DNA of 64,000 nt from Macquaria australasica. Taxonomy: Eukaryota; Chordata; Actinopteri; Centrarchiformes; Percichthyidae. The position numbers and the translations under genes are program-made. The notes under the pieces are model-generated. The model had not been told where the DNA came from, did not search any database, and saw nothing but the letters and a program-made list of their open reading frames with translations. Within the stretch, counting starts at the first letter, position 1. The number at the start of each line of letters is the position of its first letter. Location of the stretch: contig SEMN01000088.1 in assembly GCA_005408345.1 (NCBI GenBank), positions 1-64,000 on the forward strand, read 5' to 3'. Positions 23,831-36,050 of the stretch are shown here, piece after piece.

Positions 23831-24360
23831 TGCGTCTGGAGACACAAGGACGGACAAGAGTGTCGCTGTCTAAAAATTGCAGAATTTCCATCAAAACGAG
23901 CAAACGCGATTTCTCCAGGAAAGTCACATGGAGCGGGGCGTCATATGTTGTCTGGCTCCCGGTGAAACAGCCAGACCTCACGTCCTCTGGCTGCAATCTC
24001 CAGCATACTAAACCAGACCTAGAGAGGGGGGGTTACGTCAACCTTAACATCTCTACAACAGAATGCCGTGCGTTAATGCAAACTTCAACACCTTGCAGCG
24101 CAATCAGGTACACACTTGTTTTCATCCAGCACTCTGGTGCGCAGATCCAACTTGCATGCCAAAGTCGCGTTTACTGTTAACTTCAGCATGAGGTTGAACG
24201 GGGACAAGCAGAACGATCCCCAGCGTTATAGATGCATCAAAACATCCACATGGTGAATGAAAGTACACAGAGAAAACAGTGGTAGACACATGCAGAGTAG
24301 CGTGTCTAGCACTTGTCGCCGGGAAACTGCAGCTGCGTTTATCCCGGATTGGTACTCACC

Positions 24361-24470
24361 TAAGTTGCACGTTTTGATTCCGTATAGTGTAGGGGGAGTG
24401 GGGCTACAGCATAGTAAGGCAGTTCGCAGTACCCGCTCTCTCAGCACGCACTAACTCCTTTCTTCTCTCG
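24361..24470 (-). other. zbtb16: Candidate untranslated first exon of zbtb16
   Basis: On the minus strand the sequence ends GTGCAACTTAG at the exon edge followed by GTGAGTACC, a near-ideal donor (intron begins at 24359). A CpG-containing stretch with a CRE lies just upstream. Vertebrate ZBTB16 has a non-coding first exon followed by a large ATG exon, so position and orientation fit. The 5' end is uncertain by tens of bases, and more than one leader exon could exist. No open frame in it is credible as protein. Confidence 0.45.
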
Positions 24471-24560
24471 CCTTAGCAAATCAACACGGCGCTGACGTCA
24501 ACGCAGCCAGTCAGCCAGACGAGCAGCAGGCAGGCGGGCAGCCAGCGCTGCGCTCCAGTC
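24471..24560 (-). promoter_or_regulatory. zbtb16: Candidate zbtb16 promoter with palindromic CRE
   Basis: A full palindromic cAMP response element TGACGTCA sits at 24493-24500 in a stretch richer in G, C and CpG than its surroundings (GCCAGCGCTGCGCTCC and neighbours). No TATA box is visible at a suitable distance, consistent with a CpG-type promoter. Orientation is inferred from the adjacent donor after 24360. The transcription start is probably between about 24430 and 24480 but cannot be fixed. Confidence 0.45.
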
Positions 24561-26789
24561 CATACAAACACTAAGAAAGTGAGACACCTAGGGGGCTGTC
24601 TCATGTCAAACGGCTGTGTTACAGTATGGCAGTGAAAAGTGAACGACACTGCCCTCCCTCCAGCTGTTTGAATGCATGTACAGCATACACTGGTTCTCAC
24701 TCCAGCCAGGGGCAGCCCTATAGGACAATTCAAGTATGGGAAGCTCTCCTCTGACCATTTTCAATCCATTCATTGAAACTATACTCGTGTTTAAGTGGCT
24801 GCAGAGTACAGCACAGGTGAATGCAAATGTCAGCTGAGAAAAACAATGCAGCTGATCCATCCTCCATGAAAAGAGATTCATTACGAAGGTGCTTTTAAAA
24901 AATGCTATGTATCAAATATTTTGAGTATGAGGAAAATCAGATGAAAACAATAAATAAATCATGCAAAAAAAAACCCCCAAAAAACTGGCATCTCAAGATG
25001 TTAAAAGTGTGTTCATTTTCAGTGTCTTAATGTATTAAAAGCAGCTGGGAGTGATTTAGTGGAGGACCCATGTGGCATGACCACTTTTATTTTCTTTTGT
25101 TGTATTTTTATGCTATATTAGAGCCCCAGTTCTGCTTCTTTCCGTATTCAAACTATTATTTGAATAAACAATTTCATTCTCAATACAACCTGCTACTATT
25201 ATTAATAAATCTGACAATAGTATGTTAAAGAAATGCAAAATAATGAAAGACAAGGAAAGAACAGATCATTTAAAGTGGTTTAGAATGATATTACTCATCA
25301 CTTAAATCTATAATGTTCCAGCAGGCTGCAGATTCATCATCCCTCAGTGGTGAACCTGGCATGGCCCGTCCACAGCAAGACATCACAGCTACGCAATGAT
25401 CATGTGACAGACAGATACCTCAGCTAGAATCCTGAACAAATGCAAGACCCGTGCAACAGGCCATATGACCACATGTGACAGCAACGTAGGCATGGGTCAG
25501 CCCTTATGTTCAGAAAGAGTGAACCTTGCAGTGCCAGCCAATGGCACGGAAGCATTAGTCACCATTGTTGTGATAACACAGCAAAATTCAATGTATTATC
25601 ACGCTTTTAACTTAACTTAAGATGCCAGAATTGATCCTGTTAAGATGCAATAACTTGGTGTGTAAAGATTTTGCATGATAACATGCATTTTGGCCAAGTG
25701 GCTTGCAATGTATAACAAGCAAATTTAAATAATTTTCTAGAATCAAATGTATTTTTCTCGAGTCTACTGCAGAAGCAGTCTTGTTTTAAGATACTGACAT
25801 TCATTTGAAGAAAAAACATGAAACAAAAGAAAATGCATTGGGAACAAATGGTAGTTCTCTTTTTGTTTTATAAAAAATACGTCCTGAATGATCAATATAG
25901 TGATCTTCTTTCAGACAGATGGTTTGGCAGTGCATTAACAGCCCTTAATTGTTTCTCTGCAATGGAGCATAGTTTTAGTTTTCCTCTTGCTTTTGTTCTG
26001 TTGACCAATAACAAGGGACGCAGTGGATGTTACACCTCATTATTGTTTGGCTTGATATAACTCTTGGAGTCATAGTAAAAGCATACTTTAGAGCTTCTCT
26101 GAAAATAAAATTGATAGATGTTTTTGCCTTAATGATGATCACTGACTGGAGGCTATTCTTCACCAATTGATTAATTTTGCTTTATTTTAATTCTATTGTT
26201 ATGTCCCCTTTAAGTGCTCCTTATAAGCTCTTACATTGAGTTCCTAAAGTCACAAATACATTGGTGTAATTGTCCCTTGTGCTTTATTTGTGTCTGTTTG
26301 ATTTAAAAATCATGGCTGAAGAGGAGAATATGTGCACAACGTGTATGTAAATGTATTGTATCTTTGATGTTCATTTATGTTCCCCAGATCCTATTGGCTT
26401 TGTTTACTCCAAACCCTTATCTAATGCCACAAGCAGGTCAAAGTTTTTATTTATCTGGTGAAATAGCTCAACATCTACTAGGTGGACTGGCACATAATTG
26501 ATGGTTTGTAGATGATGTATCCTGATGTTGTTGATCTCCTGACTTTTTGTATGATGCTTTTTGGTTTTAAGGTTTGAGTGAGAATTGTTTTAAAAAAAGA
26601 ATATTTTCTGCTAACATGCTCACATAAATGTTACAGTTTGCTGATTAGATAAGATTAAATACATACATAAATGACTTTGGTCAATGGTTCAGGCACACGT
26701 CTCAGTTCATAGCCAGAAAGGAGATACTGAGGTCAAATAGAATACATTCGCCACTGACCCAGCATGTAAAGTACATCCAACTTAGGGTT
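24561..26789. other. Intergenic, upstream of zbtb16, no recognised gene
   Basis: This is AT-rich non-coding sequence. Short open frames (for example 24473-24881 minus, 25818-26060 plus) lack domains. It may hold distal regulatory sequence for zbtb16, but nothing specific is visible. Confidence 0.5.
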
Positions 26790-27110
26790 GCTGAGCTTTT
26801 TGCTGCCAGGTGGTGCAAGAAGAACAATTTGCAACCCAATTGCAGTTAAGACCAAGAAGCTGGGAGGGCCTCATCATCCAGGATGATGAGTTTAGTCACC
26901 TCTGTGCCTAAGGCTCACATCAACACTTCACTGACTGAGGCTGATAAAATGGAAGCAATGGACACGTCAGGTCAGAGTAGACTATCTGAGGGAGGCTGAG
27001 GTCGGTCAGTGTCTGCAACAGATCACTCAGCGTGTTCAATCAATCAGCAGTGGTTGACAGCACACTTGGGTTTGTGCTGGTGTGCTGAGGAGGAGACATT
27101 AACATTAATA
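26790..27110 (+). mobile_element. Decayed LINE reverse-transcriptase remnant
   Basis: On the plus strand a frame reads approximately ARWCKKNNLQPN and then, after a frameshift, VKTKKLGG. This matches the W-C-x3-N-x-L-x-(L/P)-N-x-x-KTK-E motif after the catalytic core in L1/Tx1-type reverse transcriptases. About 150 bp downstream, GGCTGAGGTCGGTCAGTGTC and GTGCTGGTGTGCTGAGGAGG correspond to the RLRSF-x-VC and V-x-CWGGG region of the same enzymes. Stops and frameshifts make it clearly dead. It may belong to the same lineage as the 3' end at 58022-58405. Confidence 0.55.
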
Positions 27111-27944
27111 TTAACAAATAACAATAGATGTCAGTCTATGTCAGTGTTCTTTATTGTGTTCAAGATCTGCCTACTTTGATCTAAAAAGGTCTTTTGACTG
27201 ACATTCAAAACAACCAATGACAGACAAAGGCTTTGGCATGACAGGCGGTTCAGTTCTTCTTTAAGTCTTCACAACAAAGCTTCTTCTTCGTCTTCATTCA
27301 AGACATTCTTTATATTGATTTCTGATCTGGTTTGTTGTGAGTTTCCCAGTGACTCAACTGACTGAGTACCTGTGACAGTCACCATCATGCACCAACTGTT
27401 GGACTGTTAAGGCCCCAGTATGCTTTAAAAGAAACGATTGTCGTATTGTCAAACATCACCTGAAACCCCGTTTTGCAGTGATTTGCCAGGGGATAGCATG
27501 TGTGAAAGTAAGGCAGGGTTTCTACTTCTATCTTAAGCTTTTTTTTTTATTATTCACACATCTACTTCACGTCACTTCCCGTGTGCACAACCGAGTGCAA
27601 TACCATGAATGCTTTCGAAGAGACACAGTTCATTTGTAAGATTTAGTGCATTAAGGCTAAAAGGCACATAATTCTGTACTCAAAGATGGTATTTTTCCTC
27701 CATTTAGCACTTCTCTACAAGCCAGATTGCTGGTTGAAATGTATAGCTATGTATAGAACATTCATTTCACGTATTTTGTTTTACTGATTAGAAAAGCCGT
27801 GGAAATATATTAAATTAGACAGTTTTATGTTGGTTTTGCACATCGTTTGTTAGACTAGATCCTTTGGTGAGAATGTAAAGTTAACGCATTTGCATGTATG
27901 GTCATACCCTGTAGAAAAATATGAATGTGGTCTCAGACATCATC

Positions 27945-28165
27945 TATTTTCTAAAGGCACATTTTGAAGCTTGAGGAGTTTAGGTTTAATGCCTGCCAAC
28001 ATCTTGGAACCACAAAATTTAAATTTGGGCCAATAAGAGGTGGACCTGGTGGAACAAGCAGGAGCCGCAGTGGCTAGCTGTGATAGGCTGAGACTCGGGT
28101 CAATTGAGCAAGCACGCCATAGTTTTGATATCTCTTTAACTGAACACTGATTCTCAAAATTGCCA
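27945..28165. repeat. Interspersed repeat family R3, copy 2
   Basis: AAATTTAAATTTGGGCCAAT, then GATAGGCTGAGACTCGGGTC, then GATTCTCAAAATTGCC correspond block by block to 15740-15925 in the same orientation. This copy retains TGATATCTCTTTAACTGAAC between the conserved blocks. No protein frame is shared with copy 1. Confidence 0.7.
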
Positions 28166-30309
28166 CTGAGACTCAAACTAGAAAAAAATTCAATTCATTC
28201 AGAGTTAATTTGCCAACATGTAAATCTGTTTTTACTGATATTTTGTACAATGTGTAAATATATTTAGAGTGCCTATTTATTGCTTATACAATACAATCCT
28301 GAATTATGTATTTGCTATATTTGTATCTATGTCCTATTTGCTACTGGTGCATTGACCTACTTTCCCCCATTGAAATCATTAAACTTTCATTAAATCTAGT
28401 CTAATCACTGCCAAAATAAACAGTATTTTGATAACTTTGACAAACCAAAGATGTTGGTGCCAGACTGAAAAATTAGCAAAAGCTCAATTCAGTGAATTAG
28501 AAGACAATGTAACTCACTCTGGTAAAGAAATATGTTATTGTTGGTCTAGATTTAGTTACTAATCAGTTTAGATATTTATTTTCCATTGAAGTTTTCACAT
28601 CAAAAGAACATAAAAGCACATTTCCTTAGCAAAAACTACTACAATTGATATTCTGTCTTCCTATATATTTTAATTTTAAATCTGCAACAGGTCTGGGTTC
28701 TTGCACCAGGTTGTAAGTAGTCACACAGTTTAAAGCTGTTTCAAAATGGAAAGCATAGGTTTGAGGGGGGCTTTCAGGGAAATCTCATTTCCTTTAAAAT
28801 ACAGTGGTGCTCTGGGAATTTTTAGATTCATCCGGGCACGGATCACAGAGTGCTTCATTACCTTTGAGCTGCGTGCTGTGCAGGCTTACCCAGGGATAAA
28901 GAAAAAGGCACTCCCTTAATCTGGCAATAATCCACCGTTTTACGGAGGGAAGGGAAGATGAGGGCAAAATTATAAAAACCAGATCATCACTGCACTTTAA
29001 AATAATACCAAGAGTTAGAAAATGATGGGCTGCCTGCAAGAATTTTTGGCTTGTAGCTGACGTTAGAAATGGGACCATTAACTGACAGTGAGCCAACAGG
29101 GGCTCCGGTGTGATTCAGAGGCTGGTTATCTACAGTGGGATGCGTATGCCTCCATTGTGTTCCCACAGCTTTATTTATTTAATCTATTCTGTTGAGGAAG
29201 AGGGTGATCAATTATAAAGAAATGCCAATATATTCTATATTTCATGGTGTTCCATTTAAATCTAAAAAACCTTGAATATGCACAATGAGTGGCAAATGAA
29301 AGAAGAATTTATCACTGCAGTTATCTGTAACGATTGGTGAAGTGCCCTCCGACTGTTATCTCATTCAAGGATATGTGATGAGGTCCCATTACTACTTTAA
29401 TAATGAAAATGATTAGAGCAATCAGAATGACCAGAACTAAACTTATGTAACAGATTTCACCTGCGGAAGCTGAAGGACCAATACATACTTGGCAAAAAGA
29501 GTCACCTAAATGTGTAATGGCTTATAATTTAATTATTTGATACAAAATTAACTTTTTTTAAGGCTGGAAATATTCAATATTTTTCTTATTGTCACAAAAC
29601 CACATTAAAAGAATTGATCCTACTAACAAGTATTGTCTTTGGAGCCAAAACCTGATATTCCTCTGTGCCGTAGAACTCCACTGTTGTCCAAAAAACCCCA
29701 ACATCCATATTTAAACACACATCAGTGAGCCACAAAGTTGCACTGGGTGACATGTTTATTCATTACCATGAGCACAGGTAATGTAGTTTTTATCGAGACA
29801 ATCCCACATACACCATCCTGCTGCCATGAATACACACTAGTGCCCCAAATGTGTATTAATCTGCCCCTGAAAATAGTCCCTAACAAATGCACTAGTTTTG
29901 GTGTTTTAATGGGATTTGTTGACAATAGGAAAAATATACAATAATTCTGAGGGCTACTGATTTTTTTGATAATCTTTGGCTCTTATTGGCCTCATCTAAT
30001 TCTAATGAACCATTTATTTCATGCATTTTTTATCGTACTATTCTTTCATAGCTATTTATTCTTTTTCACGGTGAAGCACCATGTAACATTTGAAAAGTGA
30101 TATGCAAATAAAGGTTAGGTTAGAAGATGGTGGAAAAAGAGAAGGAATTTGTCAGTCCATTCTTGTGTAAATTGCAAACAAAAGCTTAGTTTAACAGGCA
30201 AATCATTTCTGTTCTAATGAAGGAAAGTATTTCAGGTTAACATGTATGTGGCTCTGCTGACCAGAAACCCCCCATTGTCTGTGTCCTGTGTAGGCATGGC
30301 GCTTGGAGG

Positions 30310-30346
<37 letters not shown>

Positions 30347-31964
30347 TGTGACTGTGTGTGTGTAGGGGGGTATAGGCCCCACACAGTGGACCTTTGTGAA
30401 ACTCTGCCCATGCAGCCAGACTGAATGGACTCTTTTTACACTTGTGTAAACCTGGGGGCGTCTCCGGCACTGAGGCCACGCCTCTCTGACCCCTGACCCT
30501 CACCTCTGACATTTGCTGGATTTGGTCTTTTTCGCCATGTGCTCATGGGTAAAGCCAAAAATCACACAGTTAGGATCTTATTTTAACTCCCAGCATCTCA
30601 AATACATAACTGAAAATAAAGTGTACATGACAGTTCAAGCAGTTGACAGTAATAAAGTTTAACAAGATCTTTTTAAGCAAGAATTAATAAATACAATTTC
30701 TAGAAAATCTAAAGAAAGTTTTGGCTAAAAGATAAAAGACAGTCTGATACTAAATCCAAACAAAAACCAAAATTAGTGCTTCATCCAACCAAAACCAGGT
30801 CAGTTCAAACTTTTCTGACCCCTGAATGACCAAGCTGTTTGTGCTTACCAAGTTACAGGTTTGCCCACTTCCACACACACACTGCGTAACCTCACATAAT
30901 GGCCAAACCTGCTTCAGGTTAATGGGTGGAATGGCTATGTTGACCTAGGTGTTTTATTTACCAAGTGCCTGTTTGCGTCTCCATTCCAAGCCTTCAGCTG
31001 CACCCTCAGAGGACAAACTACAGCGCTTAAGAGAATCCTCTGGATCAATACTCCTCTTGTCTTGAATGGTAAAAGAATGGCAGCCCAACAAACTGGATTT
31101 GTGTGGTCAGTTTCAGGTGAAGAGTACCTTGACCTAAGACTCTGCAATCATTTCTTAACTAAGCAATGATACACCATTACAACATGGGGGATTTTGGTTG
31201 TGTTAAAAGGATGGTTATTACAAAGATGATAAGTTTGCTAGTGAAAGCAATAAATTACCATCTGAAGATAACTTTGTCCTGTTGAAAGGCAGAGTGCCCT
31301 TTTCACCTGAAAAAGCAATAAAAAAATGTTATGATATATACTGAGGTCAGACCAATATATTTGTTTGCTGATACACTGGTTCTATGCCAAATATTATATC
31401 TGATATAAAGAAGATTTATTCCTCCCTGACACAGCTACAGAAATATAATTCTATATGTGTTTTATTGTCAAATGCTGAGTTAATTTACAAAAGATTAGAA
31501 AAGATTCTTCATTTACAGTTGTTCGTGGATTAAAGAGTGTCTCTGCAACAGAATAATAGCTGAGCTGGGTCACACTTTAAGAGTATTAGTGTCCTTGAAA
31601 TATTTTTCGGCACAAAATGTCTTCAACAGCTTTGATAGCACACTATTGCTACTTTTATCTGCCATTAAAACATGACAATAGTCAAACTCTAATTCAGGCA
31701 TACTTTCAACATTATGATCCTTGTGCATGCCAGTGCATTCCTCGTATATATAGTGTTTTCAACCGTCTGAGAATGTAAATACATGATTTGTGTATGAAAA
31801 GTGCCAGAATAATTTTTTTTCCACCACAAAACATTATGTCATGACTATATAGAGGTAGCTATTAAACACTGTTAAAGCGGCCCAGTATCCCTAGTAATTA
31901 CGTTCATATTGGACAATTCTGCCCTCGATTCACGTCCAATGCCAATGTTCACTGCAAAGTAACT
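28166..31964. other. Intergenic, no recognised gene
   Basis: This is AT-rich and non-coding. Apart from the TG microsatellite at 30312-30362, nothing specific was recognised. Short open frames at 28794-29096, 29722-29944 and 30935-31147 have no domains. No exon of the genes that separate NCAM1 and ZBTB16 in human is visible. Confidence 0.5.
30312..30362. repeat. (TG)n microsatellite
   Basis: A pure TG run at about 30312-30342 is followed by an interrupted run to 30362. It generates polycysteine/valine spurious frames. Confidence 0.95.
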
Positions 31965-32116
31965 GTAGAGGAGTAAAAAGGACAATATTTCCCAGAATTA
32001 TGGTTGAGTAGAAATAGTGGCAGGAAATGGAAATACTCAAGACAAGTACCTCAAAGTTGTACTTAAGTACAGTACTTATGTATGTAGTAAATGTATTTAG
32101 TTATATTCCACCAGTG
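31965..32116 (+). mobile_element. Teleost hAT-like MITE, family R2, copy B (3' end)
   Basis: The segment reads GAGGAGTAAAAAGGACAATA, then GAAATGGAAATACTCAAGAC, then CAAAGTTGTACTTAAGTACA, and ends TTATATTCCACCAGTG. That last block is the 3' terminal inverted repeat of the family (TCCACCACTG). Copy C begins with the matching inverted CAGTGTTGGGA end. The left part of the element is missing. Confidence 0.75.
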
Positions 32117-35100
32117 TGCACCTCTGCCAAGTAGTTTAGAGATCCACTTTTAACAATCTGCAATGTTTTTTAGACATTAATAACATTTTTTTAATTACAC
32201 ATCTCATTTCATGGACAAGAGCAATGTGTAAAATCCAATAAATAAATATTTTATATTGAATATAAAAATGAATAAAGATGAATAAAAGAAGTACAAAAAT
32301 AACTAAAGATCAAATAAAAATGTAGCAGTTTTTGCAGAACTAGATCAGACTAGCTCATCTGTGTGGTGGTGCAACAACATTTTTTTGGGCGAGGTATCCT
32401 TCTGTTGATATTCTGCAAAGCATGTTAACTTGTATTCAAACACAAGGAAATAAAGTACCGTATTTCCTAAACAATTCAATCTGAGTGCCCCAGAATTTGC
32501 ACAGATCACACTGATCATGGTGAAGTGGTCAGTTCATAATTGTTATTGTGCTTAAATTTAGGTTTGTTTAATTATTTTATCAGTATTAGCAATATCACCA
32601 TGTGTTTACCTAACAAGTCACCCTATTTCCATTGAAAACATCTAAAGGTTTATAATCAGAAAACTTTGCATTCCATGGCAATATTCGGTTTTGGATTAAA
32701 AAACTGACTGCATCAAAAAATATGATTACCATTGAAAACTCACCATAAACAGGCCACATGCCAACATCCATTTTTCTGCCGTAAACTTCCTGGAAGGAAA
32801 ACCTGAACTGATCTGGTTCTGGAAATTGCAGTGCCCCCTTGGGGATTTTTTGGGGTCTCACATACTTCAACCGAGTGCTTGAAATGGCTCAAACATGTTT
32901 AAGTACAACTTCATTTTCAACAAGATATCACAGCTCAAAATGTGCTCTACCAAAAGGTTAAGAAACCATTAAAGGGTAAAAGAGAAACTTAACGCCAGCT
33001 GAAAGCTTGTTTATGCTGACTTCCAATGGTTTGAACTCTCACCTTGCTGCAGTGATGTAGACTCTAGGGTCTGTCAGAACACCGTGACATCACTGTGCAC
33101 ACTTCTGATCACACCCATCAGAGATGCTGGGAGTGGCCAGACCACACACACTGCCTTTCGTGATGACAGCGAACACATCAAGGTATGTAAGACCTGAAGT
33201 CCACGAGGAGTCAGTCTGCAAGGCCGAAAGGCTGAAAAAACTCAAAAAATGAGCAGCTCAAAATCAAATACAACCAATCAAGTAAACAATGTAACAGTGT
33301 TGGAACAAGTGGCTTTATCCTTCTGACAAGACACTGGGCCATTAGTAGCAACTTAAAATAATGGATGTGCCTTTGTTTTATCTAGCTACGTTATTGAAGA
33401 AATGTATGAGCTAGCACTGGAAGCAGCCATGTCGCTGATATAAAAAACGTGGGTAGGTATGTACATATATATATGTGAGTGTGACAGGCTGCCACATTGA
33501 GACTGCTATATTTCAGGGGAAGACAACATTAACTTTATGAGTTATCTCAGCTTTAAGCTTGTATTGTCACTCCTGAGTGGAGATTATTCATAATAAAACA
33601 ACAAAATAAGAACAAGAAAACAAAAGAACAGAAGCATTAGAAGAGACAAGGCACACAGAGGGCAGCGAAAACATATTCTCTCTAAAAGCGTCATGTATTT
33701 CTGTGGACTTTTTTTAATCTGTGAGTACACAGCCTACTCGTCTCTTTTTCACTACATTCTTTTCATTTGCTAAATGAACACAGATAAGGCTAATTGTAAG
33801 AGAAGAGGGGGATCAGAGTTCATCTAAGCTAATGTTTAGTGATTGTTTTAATATAATCTCTCTCACATGAATTTCTAATTAAATTCTCAGTTCTGTAATA
33901 ACGCTTCAAGCCCTGAATCTATTCTGGTTTAGACAGGTGATACATAGGAAAAGGAGTCTGGCACAAACCTGCTCAGACAAACACAAAACCCCACATGGAC
34001 TTTGGTGGGGTAATTTTCCCATTAATAATTAACATATTTAAACCCATTTACACTCTTCACCAATGTGAGCTGATCTCCTCGGCTGACGAAATCACAACAC
34101 AGAAGTGGTGATCTGAGAGGAGAGAGCCCCAGTTACAGTCTGACAGGAGATCAATTCTCTCCCATGCCTCAGGTAGTCCTTATGCATTGTACAGTGAGAG
34201 TGGATGAGGCAGACATTGACCAAATACATCAGAGGGATTTCACTGTATAGTGAACAGTCTTTCTTCAGGGAATGTCGTTCCACAGCCTACACGTTTGTTC
34301 AAGCATGTGGGAAGTAGGTGGGCCTTTAAAGATGTGGTCTACAAAGGGAAAGGGTTAAAGATGCAAGACTAAATGTGCTGAATCAGTGGGCAATAAGCAG
34401 TTGAGACTAATCAGTTACATTGAATTTAATTTTTTTTTTCAGATTTTTTTTATGGCATTTTGTTTTCTTTTGAACTGTGAAATACACATTAAACCTGCAA
34501 TAACAGATTTTTTTGGCCTCTTGGGGCAGTGGAAACAAGTTGTGAACACGACACAGACGTCATCATCTTTTAAGTTGATATACTGAACTTGTTAGCAAAC
34601 AGTGGCTTATTTACAAATCCAGCAGTTACAGAGCAACATTATTATTCATTTGGAGTCATGTTTCTCGCCACTTGATTAATCTAAGTCCAATATTCACTCT
34701 CTTTTAATTCTGTTTTTGGTCTCTACCAACTCCTGCTCCTTAATGTTCAGCTATCAGCAATTTAGTGCTGAGCAGGTAGTGTACAGTGGGTTTTTAGAGC
34801 TTTTTCGCTGCCTGCTATGGCGGAAAACGATGCTATGAGAGCGGTGAGAGTGAACCAAAACAGTCAAGTTACAGACCGGACAGCTAAACAATGAGCTGAA
34901 ACTCGCTACAGTATCAAGGTCCGTAAAGCTGAGGGGAGCTGCAGATTCAGGTGATGCTTTTCTGTAGGTTCATGACTGACTTGTGACTTTACTTTTGACT
35001 TGGAAAGACTTGATATCCTCCCCAAGCCGAAACATAAATATTATGTTATAGAAAAAAACTCTTCATTTTCTGGAGGACGACTGGCATGTCACATAGGCTT

Positions 35101-35158
35101 ACATGGGATTTTTTTAATTTCAGATTTCATTCAAATTCTTAGTGAATATTCACTAAAA
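32117..35158. other. Intergenic, no recognised gene; probable diverged repeats
   Basis: No coding features were found. The stretch about 34640-34990 (GTCTCTACCAACTCCTGCTC; CAAGTTACAGACCGGACAGC) resembles a dispersed fish repeat I have seen before, but no second copy in this window proves it. An ATATATAT run lies near 33466. The rest is unremarkable AT-rich sequence. Confidence 0.4.
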
Positions 35159-35314
35159 GTGTGTTCAGACAGAAAGCGAAGAAAAAACATTTTCAGCTCG
35201 TGCGGACACATCTGTGTGTTGATATGCAAATTCACGTGTAATCACATCTTTCCATTGACTTTATATGCAATCGCGCCATGTCTAAACTTCAGTTTGTGTC
35301 CTGTCTGAACACAC
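35159..35314. mobile_element. 156-bp MITE with perfect 14-bp terminal inverted repeats
   Basis: GTGTGTTCAGACAG at 35159-35172 is exactly inverted at 35301-35314 (CTGTCTGAACACAC). The interior is non-coding and includes CGAAG and TCGTGCGG motifs. No unambiguous target-site duplication flanks it. The length and perfect ends indicate a relatively well-preserved nonautonomous DNA element. Confidence 0.7.
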
Positions 35315-35968
35315 AGTAAGAATACTCCAACACAGCTGCACTGTAATTAATTGCAGTGTAGTTCTGTTATAAGAGGACGGTGACCTGAATTTTTTGTCAT
35401 CTCAGTCAAAATGGTTTTATGCCACCCCAGTTGGTAACCTGACCTTCTCCGTATTTTTCCTTTGCAGGGGAAGGGCTCGTCTGTAGCTTATTGTCAGGCA
35501 CTTTGAGACAGAAGGAAGAGCCAGAGTTAGGTTAATGTTAATTTCTTAAGAATGTGGCCAAACTGCACAGATTGGTCTGGCTGATTTGTTCACATTCCAA
35601 TTGCAATGTGTTCTGTGTGCATTTACATTAAGTTCTTAGCACATTCAATATTCTTTGAGGATGAACACTTTTTATTTTGGACACTCCAAGGGCTTCCCTT
35701 TAGCTCCAACCTCAGGCCACAGTGTCAACTTTGCATTGGCTTCAGACCTTACAATTACAATTTACAAATGTTTCTCTTAATGGTTAACGTAAATCAATGT
35801 TTTCATAGCAATCATACTTGTCTGCACTTACCAAATCTTTAAGTATCTAGTACAGTCGCATTACTGTAATCCTACCTGTCATTTTCTTGCCTGATTTAAG
35901 AATGCATGGTATAAACCACAGGTTGACATATAGACAGTATATAATAATATACTTTTTTTAATATTCCT

Positions 35969-36050
35969 TTGGGACTTAATCAGCAGACTAACTGTTTCAA
36001 CGGCACGTATTGGGACTTAATCAGCAGACTAACTGTTTCAACGGCACGTA
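35969..36050. repeat. Exact 41-bp tandem duplication
   Basis: The 41-bp unit starting TTGGGACTTAATCAGCAGAC and ending ACGGCACGTA occurs at 35969-36009 and again, without any mismatch, at 36010-36050. Identity implies a very recent event or an assembly artefact. Confidence 0.97.

Larger units (their letters stand above)
21124..24359 (-). other. zbtb16: zbtb16 intron 1 (between untranslated exon and coding exon)
   Basis: The interval runs from a GTGAGT donor at 24359-24354 to the CAG acceptor at 21124-21126 on the minus strand, about 3.2 kb. It contains the G-quadruplex motif, an (AT)n plus ACAT/CA microsatellite at 22164-22206, and from about 23000 rightwards a region with more CpG and mixed composition. 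Open frames on either strand (for example 23088-23435) have no domains. The intron assignment depends on the candidate first exon being correct. Confidence 0.5.

Noticed and set aside
23827..24180. A 117-codon plus-strand open frame downstream of the CCAAT cluster
   Set aside because: It begins with GTG, lacks an early in-frame ATG, and shows no known domain. It is more likely chance openness in a CpG-richer stretch.
24226..24447. Minus-strand open frame over the candidate zbtb16 first exon
   Set aside because: It runs across the strong splice donor after 24360 and has no similarity to anything I recognise.
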